Below, in pieces: positions 35,946-46,048 of a stretch of 64,000 nucleotides of DNA (its first letter is position 1; the number at the start of each line of letters is the position of its first letter). The stretch is taken from NCBI RefSeq assembly GCF_000337495.1, contig NZ_AOIS01000057.1, positions 128,472 to 192,471 on the forward strand. The letters are read 5' to 3'. The stretch comes from Haloterrigena salina JCM 13891. GTDB lineage: Archaea; Halobacteriota; Halobacteria; Halobacteriales; Natrialbaceae. A program made the position numbers and the translations under genes. The notes beneath the pieces are model-generated. The model was not told the origin of the DNA. It saw nothing but the letters and a program-made list of their open reading frames with translations, and did no database searches.

Positions 35946-36665
35946 ATGCGACTCGCACGGATCGAAACGTCCGACGGACCGGTTGCCGGAGAGTACGAAG
36001 ACGGCTACGTGCACGCCGACGAAACGTACGAAGTCGGCGTCGACGGGGAACTGCTGCCGCCCTGTGACCCTTCGGCGCTGTACTGCGTCGGCCGCAACTA
36101 CGCGGAGACGCTCGACCAGATGGACTACGAACGACCGGAGGAGCCCGACTTCTTCATCAAACCGCCCGCCTCTCTGCTCGGCCACGAGGAGCCGATCGCC
36201 TACCCCGAGTTCACGAACGAACTGACCTACGCCGGCGAGCTCGCGGCGGTCATCGACGAACCCTGCCACGACCTCTCGGAAGACGACGTTCCGGAGGTCG
36301 TCCGCGGATACACGATCATGAACGACGTGGACGCGCTTGATCAGCAGGGCCGGACCGCGCGAAAGGCGTTCGACGGCTCCGGCCCCCTCGGCCCGTGGAT
36401 CGAAACCGACGTCGATCCGACCGATATCGACACGTGGACAGACGTAAACGACGAGCGACGACAGGACGCGAACACGGAGCTCATGCTGTTCGATCCGTAC
36501 GAAGTCGTCTCGTTCCTCTCGAAGCGGTTCACGTTCCGGCCAGGCGACGTCGTCGCCTTCGGCAGTCCCGCGAACCCCGGACTCATCGAGCCCGGCGACA
36601 CCGTCGAAATCACCTACGAGAACGTCGGAACGCTGCGCAATTCGGTCGTCGGCGCCGAGGAATAG
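35946..36665 (+). CDS. Fumarylacetoacetate hydrolase-family protein, probable 2,4-diketo-3-deoxy sugar acid hydrolase
   Basis: This 239-residue protein has the FAH fold: YCVGRNYAETLDQMDYERPE (~49-68; contains the GRNY/H metal region), FFIKPPASLLGHEEPI, the acidic ligands around YAGELAAVIDEPC (Glu) and IMNDVDALDQQGR (Asp), and FRPGDVVAFGSPANPG near the end. Length and layout fit archaeal FAH proteins. In Haloferax L-rhamnose breakdown a member of this family cleaves 2,4-diketo-3-deoxy-L-rhamnonate to pyruvate and L-lactate; L-fucose can follow the same chemistry. Its place beside the lactate genes supports that role. Other FAH proteins decarboxylate or hydrate, so the assignment is contextual. 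Confidence 0.82.
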   Translation: MRLARIETSDGPVAGEYEDGYVHADETYEVGVDGELLPPCDPSALYCVGRNYAETLDQMDYERPEEPDFFIKPPASLLGHEEPIAYPEFTNELTYAGELAAVIDEPCHDLSEDDVPEVVRGYTIMNDVDALDQQGRTARKAFDGSGPLGPWIETDVDPTDIDTWTDVNDERRQDANTELMLFDPYEVVSFLSKRFTFRPGDVVAFGSPANPGLIEPGDTVEITYENVGTLRNSVVGAEE

Positions 36666-36827
36666 TCACAGCGTAGCGGCCCGATTGCTTCGATATCGGA
36701 CCGACTCGAGACACCGCGGTGACTCGCGACGCTCGAGGACGGACCCAGTCACGCGTCGCTTTCGTGATCGATAGCTCGTCGAGTGTTCTCCCTCGAGTCG
36801 GGCCCGCGAAAGAACGGCGCGGGACGG

Positions 36828-38564
36828 CTAGAAGAGTCCCGGGAAGATAACGTAGCTAAACAGAGTGGCGACGATTCCGACCCCGACCGCGTAGTAGATG
36901 AGCGGGATCAGGTTCAACCGCATGACTCGGCCCTCGCTGCCGACGAGGCCGACGGTCGCCAGCGCGGCCACGACGTTGTGGATCGCCACGAGGTTCCCGA
37001 TGGCGCCGCCGACGGCCTGCGCGCCGACGATGATCTGGGTCGGCAGTCCGAGCTGTGACGCGGCCTCGAACTGGAACCCACCGAAGGTGATGTTCGAAAC
37101 CGTGTTCGAACCGGCCATCGCGGCGCCCAGCGCGCCGATGAGCGCGGCGATGAACGGGTAAGCGGGACCGACGGCGTTGGCGGTTGCCTCCGCGAGGACG
37201 AAGATCATGCTCTCGGTTCCGTCGGTGTGCGCGCCGGACTGGAGCATCACCTGCACCATCGCGATGACGAACACGAGTGCGATCAGCGGGGCGATGAGTT
37301 TCTGAACCGCTTCGCGCCAGGCGTTTTTGACCTCCCTGCCGGACATCCCGTAGAGGGGAATCGCGACCAGCGCGCAGACGAACAGCCAGAAACCGGGCAC
37401 GTACACCCAGTCGACGCCGCCGCTGAGGCCGGTTCCGAGGATGTCATTCCACTGCGTGCCGAACTGTTGGAGGACGGACGGGAGCGGTTCGACCACCCGC
37501 GTGACGACGAGCAGGACGACCAGCAGAATGTACGGCGCCCAGGCGCGGAGCAGCGACATGTCGGTCCTGGCGACGCCGCCGTCGGCGGCGGTCACGTCGC
37601 CGGCGCCGCCGCCCACGCCGGGCGCGTCGGCCTGCCCGGGCTCGATCGTTCCGACCCAGTGGGCCGGCCACTCCTCGCGGTCCGGGAAGTCCCACTCCTC
37701 GTCGGGCACGAAGTAGCCCGCCTTCAGGGTGCCGACGACGATCGCGCCGCCGACCATCGCACCCATCAGGCTCGGGAACTCGGCGCTGACCTGCGCCGAC
37801 AGCCAGTAGGGAACGACGAACGCGATCCCCGAGAACAGACACAGCGGCGCGACCTCCCAGGCCGGCTGGAGGCTGCGTTCGTCCGTGTCGCCGAAGAAGT
37901 AGACGACCATCCCGACCGCGAACAGCGGCATGACGAACCCGACCAGGGAGTGGTAGGTCGCGGCCCAGACGGCGACCTGAAGCGAGAACTCCTGGACGGT
38001 GAATCCGCCCTCCGTGATCGCCGTGCTCGTGGCCTGGGTAGAGCCGAGCGGATCCTGAATGCCGATGACGATCGGCGTGCCGACCGCGCCGTACGTGACG
38101 GCGACGATGTGGCCGACCAGTCCGGCGACCACGGCGGCCAGCGCCGGGAAGCCGAGCGCCAACAGGAGCGGCGCGACGACCGCCGCGGGCGTCCCGAAGC
38201 CGGCCGCGCCTTCGATGAACGCCGCCAGGAAGAAGCCGATCAGGACGATCTGCACCCGGCGGTCGTCACTGATCGTCGCGAATCCGCGGTTGATCCGATC
38301 GAAGGCTCCGGCCTGCATCAGCGTATAGAGGAGCAACAGCGCGCCGAAGACAATCCAGAGGATCTGTATCGCCGTCATCACGCCGACCGCCGAGGCGGCG
38401 AAGAGATACTCCCCCGGCATGTCCCAGACGAAGAACCCGACGAGCAGCGCGGCGACGTACGCGATCGGCATCGCACGCGTCGCCGGCCACAACAGCCCCA
38501 CGAGCAACACCCCTGCGAGCAAGAGCGGCGTCGCCGCCAGCGCGAGTTCGACCGCACTAGCCAT
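36828..38564 (-). CDS. lctP: L-lactate permease, LctP family
   Basis: This 578-residue protein has about 13-14 membrane segments and LctP text such as [20 protein letters not shown] (~125-145), [20 protein letters not shown], and the C-terminal [20 protein letters not shown] and [20 protein letters not shown] region. The family imports lactate (and glycolate) by proton or ion symport across the cytoplasmic membrane. Start ATG 38564 is fixed by a strong Shine-Dalgarno sequence 5 bases upstream. It is divergent from the lactate-oxidation genes, with a 427-bp shared control region. Confidence 0.92.
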   Translation of the reverse strand: MASAVELALAATPLLLAGVLLVGLLWPATRAMPIAYVAALLVGFFVWDMPGEYLFAASAVGVMTAIQILWIVFGALLLLYTLMQAGAFDRINRGFATISDDRRVQIVLIGFFLAAFIEGAAGFGTPAAVVAPLLLALGFPALAAVVAGLVGHIVAVTYGAVGTPIVIGIQDPLGSTQATSTAITEGGFTVQEFSLQVAVWAATYHSLVGFVMPLFAVGMVVYFFGDTDERSLQPAWEVAPLCLFSGIAFVVPYWLSAQVSAEFPSLMGAMVGGAIVVGTLKAGYFVPDEEWDFPDREEWPAHWVGTIEPGQADAPGVGGGAGDVTAADGGVARTDMSLLRAWAPYILLVVLLVVTRVVEPLPSVLQQFGTQWNDILGTGLSGGVDWVYVPGFWLFVCALVAIPLYGMSGREVKNAWREAVQKLIAPLIALVFVIAMVQVMLQSGAHTDGTESMIFVLAEATANAVGPAYPFIAALIGALGAAMAGSNTVSNITFGGFQFEAASQLGLPTQIIVGAQAVGGAIGNLVAIHNVVAALATVGLVGSEGRVMRLNLIPLIYYAVGVGIVATLFSYVIFPGLF

Positions 38565-38991
38565 CCGAATCACCTCCGGCGGAGCGCCCGAGCAGCGGTG
38601 CTTCGAAGACTACCCTACTGCCATCATTGGTGGAGCATGGCATGGGTGGTAAACTGTTCAGATAGTATTTATAATTGTCGACTGTTATCATGTGGTGTAC
38701 CGTCGTTGACGGCAGAAACCGGCGACAGACGTTGAAATACCGAATTATCTAGTTCACCAACCAAAAAGTATAATGAACGTCTCTGATGGTTGGATTCGAA
38801 GCGATACCAGTCGAATCGGATCTCGAGCGGGCGAAAAATGCCTTTATGACAACAATTCGACCCTCGGAACGGCAGTCTCGAGCGGCAAGCGTACTCCGAT
38901 CGAAACGCGCCCGATCGACTTCCCCATCGAAGCGGTACCTGCGCCGAAAACGAGGGGAACAATGAAATAGCCTGACTCGGTCATTTCGGGT
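38565..38991. other. Shared control region of the lactate genes
   Basis: No gene is seen. It holds the lctP leader and TATA-like element (38666-38674) and must hold the promoter of the LutC gene at 38992. Confidence 0.5.
38570..38577 (-). promoter_or_regulatory. Strong Shine-Dalgarno site of lctP
   Basis: GGAGGTGA on the minus strand, 5 bases before ATG 38564. The only TATA-like element (TTATAAATA, plus strand 38666-38674) is about 100 bases upstream, so this gene should have a real leader, unlike the leaderless pattern elsewhere in the window. Confidence 0.6.
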
Positions 38992-39516
38992 ATGACAGTC
39001 GACGTACAGACGACGCGGGAGCGGTTCGAGGAGTCGCTCGCCGATCTCGAGGTGCCGGTGACGCGCACCGAACCGACGGCCCTCGAGTCCGCGCTCGAGG
39101 AGATCGTCCGAGAGCCGGCGATCGGAACGCCCCTCGAGTTCGAGGCGGTATCGCTGCCCGACTGGATCGACGACGCGCCGACGCCGGCGACGCTCGAGGC
39201 GGCGACGACGAGCGTCACGTCGGCCTCGTTCGGCATCGCCGACTACGGGAGCGTCGTCCTGCCCGCGCGGCCGGACGGGAGCGAACAGGTCAGTCTCTTC
39301 CCGGAACTGCACGTGCCGGTCCTCCGGGAGTCGGACCTCGTTCCGGACATGCCGACGGCGATCGATCGCCTCGGACCCGTGCTGCGAGACGGCGGCAGCG
39401 CGATCCTCGCGACGGGCCCCAGCGCGACGGCCGACATGGGGGCGCTCGTCCGCGGCGCGCACGGTCCGAAGGCGGTCCACGTCGTCCTGCTCGGGGACGG
39501 TGAGACCGATGAGTGA
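38992..39516 (+). CDS. LutC-like LUD-domain protein
   Basis: This 174-residue protein is a LUD (lactate utilisation) domain: ATTSVTSASFGIADYGSVVL (~72-91), LFPELHVPVLRESDLVPDMP and ILATGPSATADMGALVRGAH, the C-terminal GPSxTADIE-type signature, slightly altered. LutC is part of the LutABC complex that oxidises L-lactate to pyruvate in the cytoplasm. Its stop at 39516 overlaps the start of the next gene by 8 bases, so the two are translationally coupled. Confidence 0.88.
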   Translation: MTVDVQTTRERFEESLADLEVPVTRTEPTALESALEEIVREPAIGTPLEFEAVSLPDWIDDAPTPATLEAATTSVTSASFGIADYGSVVLPARPDGSEQVSLFPELHVPVLRESDLVPDMPTAIDRLGPVLRDGGSAILATGPSATADMGALVRGAHGPKAVHVVLLGDGETDE

Positions 39517-41734
39517 CGCGGGTGGCCGCCGTTCGAAGGCGGCCCACATCCGCCGCCTGCTCGAGACGGAGGGCGACGCGGTCGAGGAGAACACCATCGG
39601 GTTCAATCGGGGGCGGTACGAGTCGGTGGCCGACCTCGAGGACTACGAGGAACTCAAGTCCGAGGCGCGGGCGATCAAGGAGGACGCCATCGAGCGCCTG
39701 CCGGCGCTGATCGACGAACTGACCGCGACCGTCGAGGAAAACGGCGGCACCGTCTACCTCGCCGACGACGCCGCCGACGCTAACCGCTACATCAGGGAGG
39801 TCGCGAGCGAGCAGGACGCCGACCGGCTCGTCAAATCGAAGTCGATGACCACCGAGGAGCTCGAGGTCAACGAGGCCCTCGAGGCCGACGGCGTCGATGT
39901 CGTCGAGACCGACCTCGGCGAGTGGGTGTTGCAGGTGGCCGACGAGGCGCCGTCGCACATCGTCGCGCCCGCGATCCACCGATCTGAGGTGGACATCGCC
40001 CGGCTGTTCAACGAGCGGTTCGACCCGGAGGAGCCCCTCGAGACCGCCGAGGAGCTGACCGCGTTCGCCCGCGAGCGGCTGGGCGGGCTCATCCGCGAGG
40101 CGGACGTCGGGATGACCGGCGCGAACTTCATCACCGCCGACTCGGGGACGATCGCGCTCGTCACGAGCGAGGGCAACGCCCGCAAGTCGGCCGTCGTCCC
40201 GGACACGCATGTCGCCGTCGCGGGCGTCGAGAAGATCGTTCCCAGCGTCGAGGATCTGTCCCCGTTCATCGAGTTGATCGGGCGCTCGGGCACGGGCCAG
40301 GACATCACCTCCTACATCTCCTTGCTGACGCCGCCGGTCGAGTCGCCCGTCGTCGACGTCAACGAGCCCGACGTCGCGTTCGCGGACCGCGACGACGACC
40401 GCGAGTTCCACCTCGTGTTGATCGACAACGGTCGCATGGCCATGCGCGAGGACGACCAGCTGCGGGAGACGCTCTACTGCATCCGATGTTCGGCCTGCGC
40501 CAACTCCTGTGCGAACTTCCAGTCGGTCGGCGGCCACGCCTTCGGCGGCGAGACCTACTCCGGGGGCATCGCGACCGGCTGGGAGGCCGGCGTTCACGGC
40601 TACGACAGCGCCGCCGAGTTCAACGACCTCTGTACGGGCTGTTCGCGGTGTGTCAACCAGTGTCCGGTGGAGATCGACATCCCGTGGATCAACACCGTCG
40701 TCCGCGACCGGCTCAACCGCGGGGGCGACGAGGGACAGTTCGAGTTCCTGGTCGAGGGGCTCACGCCTGACGAGGAACCGGGCGGGATCGACCTGCAGAA
40801 GCGGCTGTTCGGCAACTACGAGACGCTCGCAAAGCTCGGGAGCGCGACCGCGCCCGTCTCGAACTGGCTCGCCGACGCCGGACCGGCGCGGACGGTCCTC
40901 GAGCGAGTCGCCGGAGTCGACAGCCGGCGCGAACTCCCGGCGTTCAAACGCGAGACGCTTCGGGACTGGTACGAGAGTCGCGGGCCGCGGATCGACGCGG
41001 CCGACGCGGAACGGGAGGTCGTCCTCTATCCCGACACCTACACGAACCACGTCGACGTCGACCGCGGCAAGGCGGCGGTCCGGGTCCTCGAGGCGCTGGA
41101 CGTTCGCGTTCGGATCCCCGCGGTTCCCGAGAGCGGCCGCGCGCCGCTCTCGCAGGGGATGATCGACACCGCGGACGAACGCGCCAGCCGGGTCTACGCC
41201 GCCCTCGCCGAACACATCGACGCGGGCCGAGACGTGGTGGTCATCGAGCCATCGGACCTCGCGATGTTCCGCCGGGAGTACGAGAAGCTGCTGCCCGAGG
41301 CGTCGTTCGATCGCCTGCGCGAGGGCAGCTACGAGGTGCTCGAGTACGTCTACGGGCTGCTGGAGAACGGCACCGACGCCGACGCGCTCGGCGGCACCGA
41401 CGCCGAAGTCGCCTACCACTCCCACTGCCAGCAGCGGACCCTCGGCCTCGAGCCGTACACGACGACGGTCCTCGAAACGGCGGGCTACGACGTCCTCGAG
41501 AGCGACGTCGAGTGCTGCGGGATGGCCGGCTCGTTCGGCTACAAGACGGAGTACTACGAGCTGAGCGTGGACGTCGGCGACCGCCTCCGCGAGCAGTTCA
41601 CGACGCCGGCGGCGCGAGACCGGATCGTCGCTGCCAGCGGCACCTCCTGTGAGGACCAGCTCGGGTCGCTGCTCGAGCGCGACGCCGTCCACCCGGTAGA
41701 ATTGCTCGATCCGCGGCGGCGGAGCGGTCGCTGA
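39509..41734 (+). CDS. LutB-LutA fusion: LUD + 4Fe-4S + CCG-domain lactate oxidation protein
   Basis: This 741-residue protein joins three parts. Residues ~55-300 are a LutB-type LUD domain (MTGANFITADSGTIALVTSE). Residues ~325-400 hold two 4Fe-4S clusters (CIRCSACANSCANFQSVGG and CTGCSRCVNQCPVEIDIP). Residues ~500-735 are two cysteine-rich CCG domains like LutA (VLYPDTYTNHVDVDRGKAAV, then SHCQQRTLGLEP and DVECCGMAGSFGYKTE). In bacteria LutA and LutB are separate; here they are one chain, with LutC encoded just upstream. I used ATG 39509 rather than GTG 39500. It should oxidise L-lactate supplied by LctP or by deoxyhexose breakdown. Confidence 0.9.
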   Translation: MSDAGGRRSKAAHIRRLLETEGDAVEENTIGFNRGRYESVADLEDYEELKSEARAIKEDAIERLPALIDELTATVEENGGTVYLADDAADANRYIREVASEQDADRLVKSKSMTTEELEVNEALEADGVDVVETDLGEWVLQVADEAPSHIVAPAIHRSEVDIARLFNERFDPEEPLETAEELTAFARERLGGLIREADVGMTGANFITADSGTIALVTSEGNARKSAVVPDTHVAVAGVEKIVPSVEDLSPFIELIGRSGTGQDITSYISLLTPPVESPVVDVNEPDVAFADRDDDREFHLVLIDNGRMAMREDDQLRETLYCIRCSACANSCANFQSVGGHAFGGETYSGGIATGWEAGVHGYDSAAEFNDLCTGCSRCVNQCPVEIDIPWINTVVRDRLNRGGDEGQFEFLVEGLTPDEEPGGIDLQKRLFGNYETLAKLGSATAPVSNWLADAGPARTVLERVAGVDSRRELPAFKRETLRDWYESRGPRIDAADAEREVVLYPDTYTNHVDVDRGKAAVRVLEALDVRVRIPAVPESGRAPLSQGMIDTADERASRVYAALAEHIDAGRDVVVIEPSDLAMFRREYEKLLPEASFDRLREGSYEVLEYVYGLLENGTDADALGGTDAEVAYHSHCQQRTLGLEPYTTTVLETAGYDVLESDVECCGMAGSFGYKTEYYELSVDVGDRLREQFTTPAARDRIVAASGTSCEDQLGSLLERDAVHPVELLDPRRRSGR

Positions 41735-41886
41735 CGATAGCTGCTGCCGATTCCCGTTTCGACGCGTCTCGAGAGGGCATCTACTAGTTCGCGAACCCAG
41801 AATCGGGTCGAATGGGCACCAGCGTGTGAATCCGAGTTACCGCGCGAGTCCGAGTTCGCGAAACCGCCCCTGAATCGGGGAGGCGA

Positions 41887-44877
41887 CTACGATCCCGTGA
41901 GCAGGTCGTTGACCTTCTCGATCGGGTGCGGCGGTCTCTCGTCTCGAGTTTCTCGATCACCGATCTGGCTCCGGCAGGACGCACCGGGCGCGACCGGCGT
42001 CCCATCGCTCTCGTCTAACTTCTCGTAGAGCCGTTCGCCGATTGCCTTCGAGAGGTCGTAGTGTTCGGCCTCGTAGCCGAACGAGCCGGCCATCCCGCAG
42101 CACGTGGAGTCGATCGGATCGACCGCGTAGCCGGCCCGTCGGAGGACGCCGACCGCGTGGTGGTCCTTGCCGGTGGCCTTCTGGTGGCAGTGGCCGTGGT
42201 ACGCGAGCGTCTCCTCGGTCTCGTCGAGGGGCAATCGCTCGAGGAGCCGGTATTTGTCGATGTACTCGCTGATGCCGTAGGCGTGGGCGGCGACGGTCTC
42301 GGCCCGCGGCGTGCTCACCAGATCGCGGTACTCGTCCTGGAAGACCACCGCGTCGGACGGCTCGACCGTGACGACGTCGTACCCGTTCTCGATGTACTCG
42401 GCGAACAGGTCGATATTCGTTCGGGCGCGCTCCTCGGCGGCGTCGAGCATGCCGACCGAGAACGCCGCGCGGCCGCTCGGCGCGACGTCCTCGGGGATCT
42501 CGACGTGGACGCCGGCCGACTCGAGCACGCGCACGGCGGCTTTCCCGGGTCGGGTGTAGTTGTAGTTCGTGTAGGTATCGGGGAACAGCACCACCTTTCG
42601 CTCGGCGGTTTCCGGGCTCACCCGCGGGCCGCGCTCGGCGAACCACTCCTGAAGGGACTGGCGCTCGAAGGAAGGCAGCGTTCGCTCGGGCGCGATGCCG
42701 GCGACCTTCTCCATCACGAGACGGCTTCCCGGCAGTTGCTTCCCGAAGTTGGCCAGCGGCGCGAGCGCGCTTCCGAGCTTCGAGACCGTATCGATGTTGC
42801 CGAACAGCCGCTCGCGCAGTCCAATTCCTTCCCGCTCGTGGTACTGGTGTTTGGTCTCGGCCTTGAGCTTCGCCAGGTCGACTCCGGTCGGACAGTCGCT
42901 CTTACAACCCTTACAGCCGACACAGAGGTCGAGCACCTCCTCCTGGAAGCGCTCGGAGTACAGCTCTTCCTCGTCGATCTCGCCGGATATCGCCGCCCGG
43001 AGCATGTTCGCGCGACCGCGGGTCGTCGAGATCTCGTCTTTCATCCCCCGGTAGGTCGGACACATCACGTCGTCGGTCTGCCGGCAGGTGCCACAGCCGT
43101 TGCAGAGCTCGACGAGCTGCGAGAACCCGCCCTCGTCGGTGAAGTCCAGTTTCGTCTGGGGCTCGATCGACGTGTAATCCGCACCGTACCGGAGGTTCTC
43201 GCGCATGTCGGTCGGGTTCTCGTCGGTGTAGACGACCTTGCCGGGGTTCATCCGCCAGTCGGGGTCGAAGACCGACTTGACCGCCTGGAACGCGGCCCAG
43301 AGGTCCTCGCCGTACATCTTCGGATTGAACGCGGTACGGGCGAGCCCGTCGCCGTGCTCGCCGGAGAACGAGCCGTGGTGTTCGACGACGAGGTCCGTCA
43401 CGTCCTCGGCGATCGACTGCATCGCCTGGACGCCCTCGTCCTCCTTCAGGTTGAGGATGGGGCGGATGTGGAGCGTCCCGCTGCCCGCGTGGGCGAAGTA
43501 CGCCGCCGAGGTGTCGTGGTCGTCGAGGATCGCCATGAACTTCTGGACGTACTCGGCGAGTTCCTCGGGCGGCACCGTTGCGTCCTCGATGAACGGGTAC
43601 GGCTTCGGATCGCCCTCGAGGCTCATCAGCAGCGGGATGGCCGCCTTCCGGAGCTTCCAGAGGTCCGCCTGCTCGTCCTCGGTGTAGGCCTCGAGGGCCT
43701 CGAAGGCGTCGCCCTCGTCGACGAAGTGGGCGTTCGTCCGCCCGATTGCCGCTTCGAAGTCGTCGTGGAGTTCCGAGTCGTACTCCAACATCAGCGCCGC
43801 TTCCGTCCCGTCGGGGATCGGCGCCTCGTAGCGGGAGAACTGCTCGGACTCCCGGGCGAGCCTGAACACCTCGCTGTCCATCAGTTCGACCGCGCTGGGG
43901 TCGAACTCGAGGGCCTCGGGGACCGCCTCGAGCGCGTCGATCAGATCGTCGAAACAGTAGAGCACGAGCGCCGTCTCCTCGGGCAGAGTCACGAGGCTGA
44001 GCTCCGCTTCGACGATCACGCCGAGGGTGGACTCCGCGCCGACGAAGAGCTTCGAGAGGTTGATCACCGCCTCGCCGTCCTCGTTCTCGTAGATTACTCT
44101 GTCGAGGTTGTAGCCTGAGACGGTGCGCTTGAGGTCCGGATAGCGGGCCTCGATCTCGTCGGCGTTCTCCTCGACGAGCGCGCGAACGGTCCGGTAGATT
44201 TCCGCCTCGCGGTCGTCCTTCGAGACGATCTCCTCGTACTCTTCGGAGTCGAGGACGACCTCGCGGGTGTGGATCAGCGAGCCGTCGGCGAGGACGACCG
44301 TCAACTCCTCGGTGTAGGCGTCGGTGATCCCGTAGCGAACGGAGTGGGCGCCGGTCGAGTTGTTCCCGATTCCGCCGCCGATCGTCGCGCGGTTCGACGA
44401 GGCTGGGTCCGGTGCGAACTTGAGCCCGTACCGTGCGAGGTGGTCGTCGAGGTGATCCTGGACGACGCCAGGTTGGACGCGCGCCCGCTTGACCTCGGGG
44501 TCGACCTCGAGGATGTCGTCCATGTAGGTCGACAGATCGAGCACGAGGCAGCCCGGGCCCACGGTCTGGCCCCCGAGAGAGGAACCGGCGCCGCGGGCCA
44601 TGATCGGGACGTCGTGCTCGGCCGCGACGCGGACGGCGTTTCGCACGTCCTCCGTGTCCCGAGGGAGGACGGCGCCGGCCGGGCGGGCCTGGTAGATGCT
44701 TCCGTCGGTCGAGTACAGCACCTGTGCGTACTCGTCGAACCGAACCTCCCCCTCGAGAACCGATCGCAGATCGTCCGCGAGTTCGGCGTACTCGCCGACG
44801 TCGCCGTAGTCGTGGTCGAGCGTATTTCGAAACTCCTCGTAGTTGCTGAGATCGCCCTGTGGCTTTTCAACAGCCAT
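41887..44877 (-). CDS. GlcD/DLD-type FAD oxidoreductase fused to Fe-S and CCG domains
   Basis: This 996-residue protein has a PCMH-type FAD-binding domain (~65-285; PIMARGAGSSLGGQTVGPG and NNSTGAHSVRYGITDAYTEE), an FAD-oxidase C-domain (~290-550; YFAHAGSGTLHIRPILN and HHGSFSGEHGDGLARTAFNP), two 4Fe-4S clusters (CNGCGTCRQTDDVMCPTYRG and CVGCKGCKSDCPTGVDLAKL, ~610-690), and C-terminal CCG domains (HCHQKATGKDHH and STCCGMAGSFGYEAEHYDLS). The fold is that of D-lactate or glycolate dehydrogenases with their electron-transfer subunits fused on. It converges with the LutBA gene, whose C-terminal half it resembles closely. Likely substrate is D-lactate or glycolate; electrons would go to the quinone pool. 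Confidence 0.9.
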   Translation of the reverse strand: MAVEKPQGDLSNYEEFRNTLDHDYGDVGEYAELADDLRSVLEGEVRFDEYAQVLYSTDGSIYQARPAGAVLPRDTEDVRNAVRVAAEHDVPIMARGAGSSLGGQTVGPGCLVLDLSTYMDDILEVDPEVKRARVQPGVVQDHLDDHLARYGLKFAPDPASSNRATIGGGIGNNSTGAHSVRYGITDAYTEELTVVLADGSLIHTREVVLDSEEYEEIVSKDDREAEIYRTVRALVEENADEIEARYPDLKRTVSGYNLDRVIYENEDGEAVINLSKLFVGAESTLGVIVEAELSLVTLPEETALVLYCFDDLIDALEAVPEALEFDPSAVELMDSEVFRLARESEQFSRYEAPIPDGTEAALMLEYDSELHDDFEAAIGRTNAHFVDEGDAFEALEAYTEDEQADLWKLRKAAIPLLMSLEGDPKPYPFIEDATVPPEELAEYVQKFMAILDDHDTSAAYFAHAGSGTLHIRPILNLKEDEGVQAMQSIAEDVTDLVVEHHGSFSGEHGDGLARTAFNPKMYGEDLWAAFQAVKSVFDPDWRMNPGKVVYTDENPTDMRENLRYGADYTSIEPQTKLDFTDEGGFSQLVELCNGCGTCRQTDDVMCPTYRGMKDEISTTRGRANMLRAAISGEIDEEELYSERFQEEVLDLCVGCKGCKSDCPTGVDLAKLKAETKHQYHEREGIGLRERLFGNIDTVSKLGSALAPLANFGKQLPGSRLVMEKVAGIAPERTLPSFERQSLQEWFAERGPRVSPETAERKVVLFPDTYTNYNYTRPGKAAVRVLESAGVHVEIPEDVAPSGRAAFSVGMLDAAEERARTNIDLFAEYIENGYDVVTVEPSDAVVFQDEYRDLVSTPRAETVAAHAYGISEYIDKYRLLERLPLDETEETLAYHGHCHQKATGKDHHAVGVLRRAGYAVDPIDSTCCGMAGSFGYEAEHYDLSKAIGERLYEKLDESDGTPVAPGASCRSQIGDRETRDERPPHPIEKVNDLLTGS

Positions 44878-45034
44878 CGTACTCTTCTTCGTACATCAAT
44901 TATTATAAACCCTGCCATTAGTTGCATCCGTTACCGGCGGAAGATACACTCATTGGGGACCGACCCGTGTCTCGAGCCGGTCGCCTCGAGCACTGATCAA
45001 CGACTTTAAGAGAATGGTCGTCGGGAACTGAGAT

Positions 45035-45403
45035 ATGGAGTTCATCCATCTCAATATCAACGTCGCCGACGCCGACGAGACGATCGAGTTCTACGAACAG
45101 TTCGGGTTCGAGGAAAGCTGGGAGTTCGAAACGCCGGACGGCGAAACGCAAAACCGGTACATCGCGGACGAAAACGGGATCGAACTGCAACTCTCCGATA
45201 CCGACGGCGAGGCGGAGTTCGAGGAGGGGACGGCCTGGGACCACCTCGCGATCGGCGTCGACGACGTCGACGAGGTGTTCGCGGAGATCGATCACTACGG
45301 CGTCGTCAAAGAGCCGGGCGACCAGCCCGAAGCCGGCGCTCGAACGGCGTTCGTCTACGACCCGGACGGGCGGAAAGTCGAACTCGTCGAATCGTTAGAC
45401 TGA
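45035..45403 (+). CDS. VOC (glyoxalase/bleomycin-resistance fold) family protein
   Basis: This 122-residue protein has two beta-alpha-beta-beta-beta modules: MEFIHLNINVADADETIEFY (~1-20), then WDHLAIGVDDVDEVFAEIDH (~69-88) and the end FVYDPDGRKVELVESLD. His5, His71 and Glu118 are placed as VOC metal ligands. This matches lactoylglutathione lyase-like proteins; haloarchaea mostly lack glutathione, so a different thiol or substrate is likely. A role in methylglyoxal handling would suit the lactate neighbourhood, but that is inference. Confidence 0.85.
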   Translation: MEFIHLNINVADADETIEFYEQFGFEESWEFETPDGETQNRYIADENGIELQLSDTDGEAEFEEGTAWDHLAIGVDDVDEVFAEIDHYGVVKEPGDQPEAGARTAFVYDPDGRKVELVESLD

Positions 45404-46048
45404 GGCTAGCGTACCGCCGATTCCGACTAACTCGCCACTATCTGACCGCTTCCACCAGTTCCGCACCGCTTTCGCCATCGTCATCTTCCTTCGTCTGCGC
45501 TTCACCAACGTTCTCAACGGCGAATTCTGTATCGTCGAGAGAATCGGAGAGCGGCACGTGCTGGGGCCGTCTCGCCGACACGAACCGTCGGTGGGAGAGC
45601 CGTCCGTTCGGTCGTTCTCTATTCCAGAATCATTGGTGTCCGTGAACACACCTCCCGGATGAATTACGCTTGTACATCTGTAAATGATCGAGATAGTGTC
45701 GACGAGGGACGAAGCGCAACAAAACGACCCCGAGCGGCCGTTTTCTATGCCAGAACGATCGAACGGGGGAAGGAACGGCTCGCTCGAGAAAGAGGGGAGA
45801 CAGCGAGGACCCAATTACTACCGAGAGCGGATGGAGAGGCTATTTTCGTGCTGAACACGGTTCGATCGCCGTTCGCTCTGCTATTCGAAACGACGTCGCT
45901 CGGAGGCGAGCACGAATCAGTTCGGACTGGGAGGTCCGCAGCGCATCGCTGCCGGGAAACGGTGAGATCGACCCGGTCTCGAATCCGACAGTCCCCCGTT
46001 TGCTATTCGAGAACAACACTTATGCACCCCGTCATAATACAGTCGACT
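45404..46048. other. Intergenic, no firm gene
   Basis: A weak minus-strand frame at 45438-45581 (GTG start, acidic C-terminal text) is noted but not called. The right end carries the IclR gene upstream region; the 9-mer GCTATTCGA occurs twice (45880 and 46012). Confidence 0.4.

Noticed and set aside
35703..36269. 188-residue minus-strand frame overlapping the FAH gene
   Set aside because: Shadow in its first part and AT-rich non-protein-like text in the rest.
39290..41692. 800-residue minus-strand frame opposite the LutC/LutB-A genes
   Set aside because: Shadow frame produced by high GC codon bias; no family features.
42061..44118. 685-residue plus-strand frame opposite the FAD oxidoreductase
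   Set aside because: Shadow of the 996-residue gene; repetitive Val/Leu/Arg text.
45438..45581. 47-residue acidic minus-strand frame with GTG start
   Set aside because: Composition is plausible but there is no homologue I recognise, no promoter and a stop close upstream.
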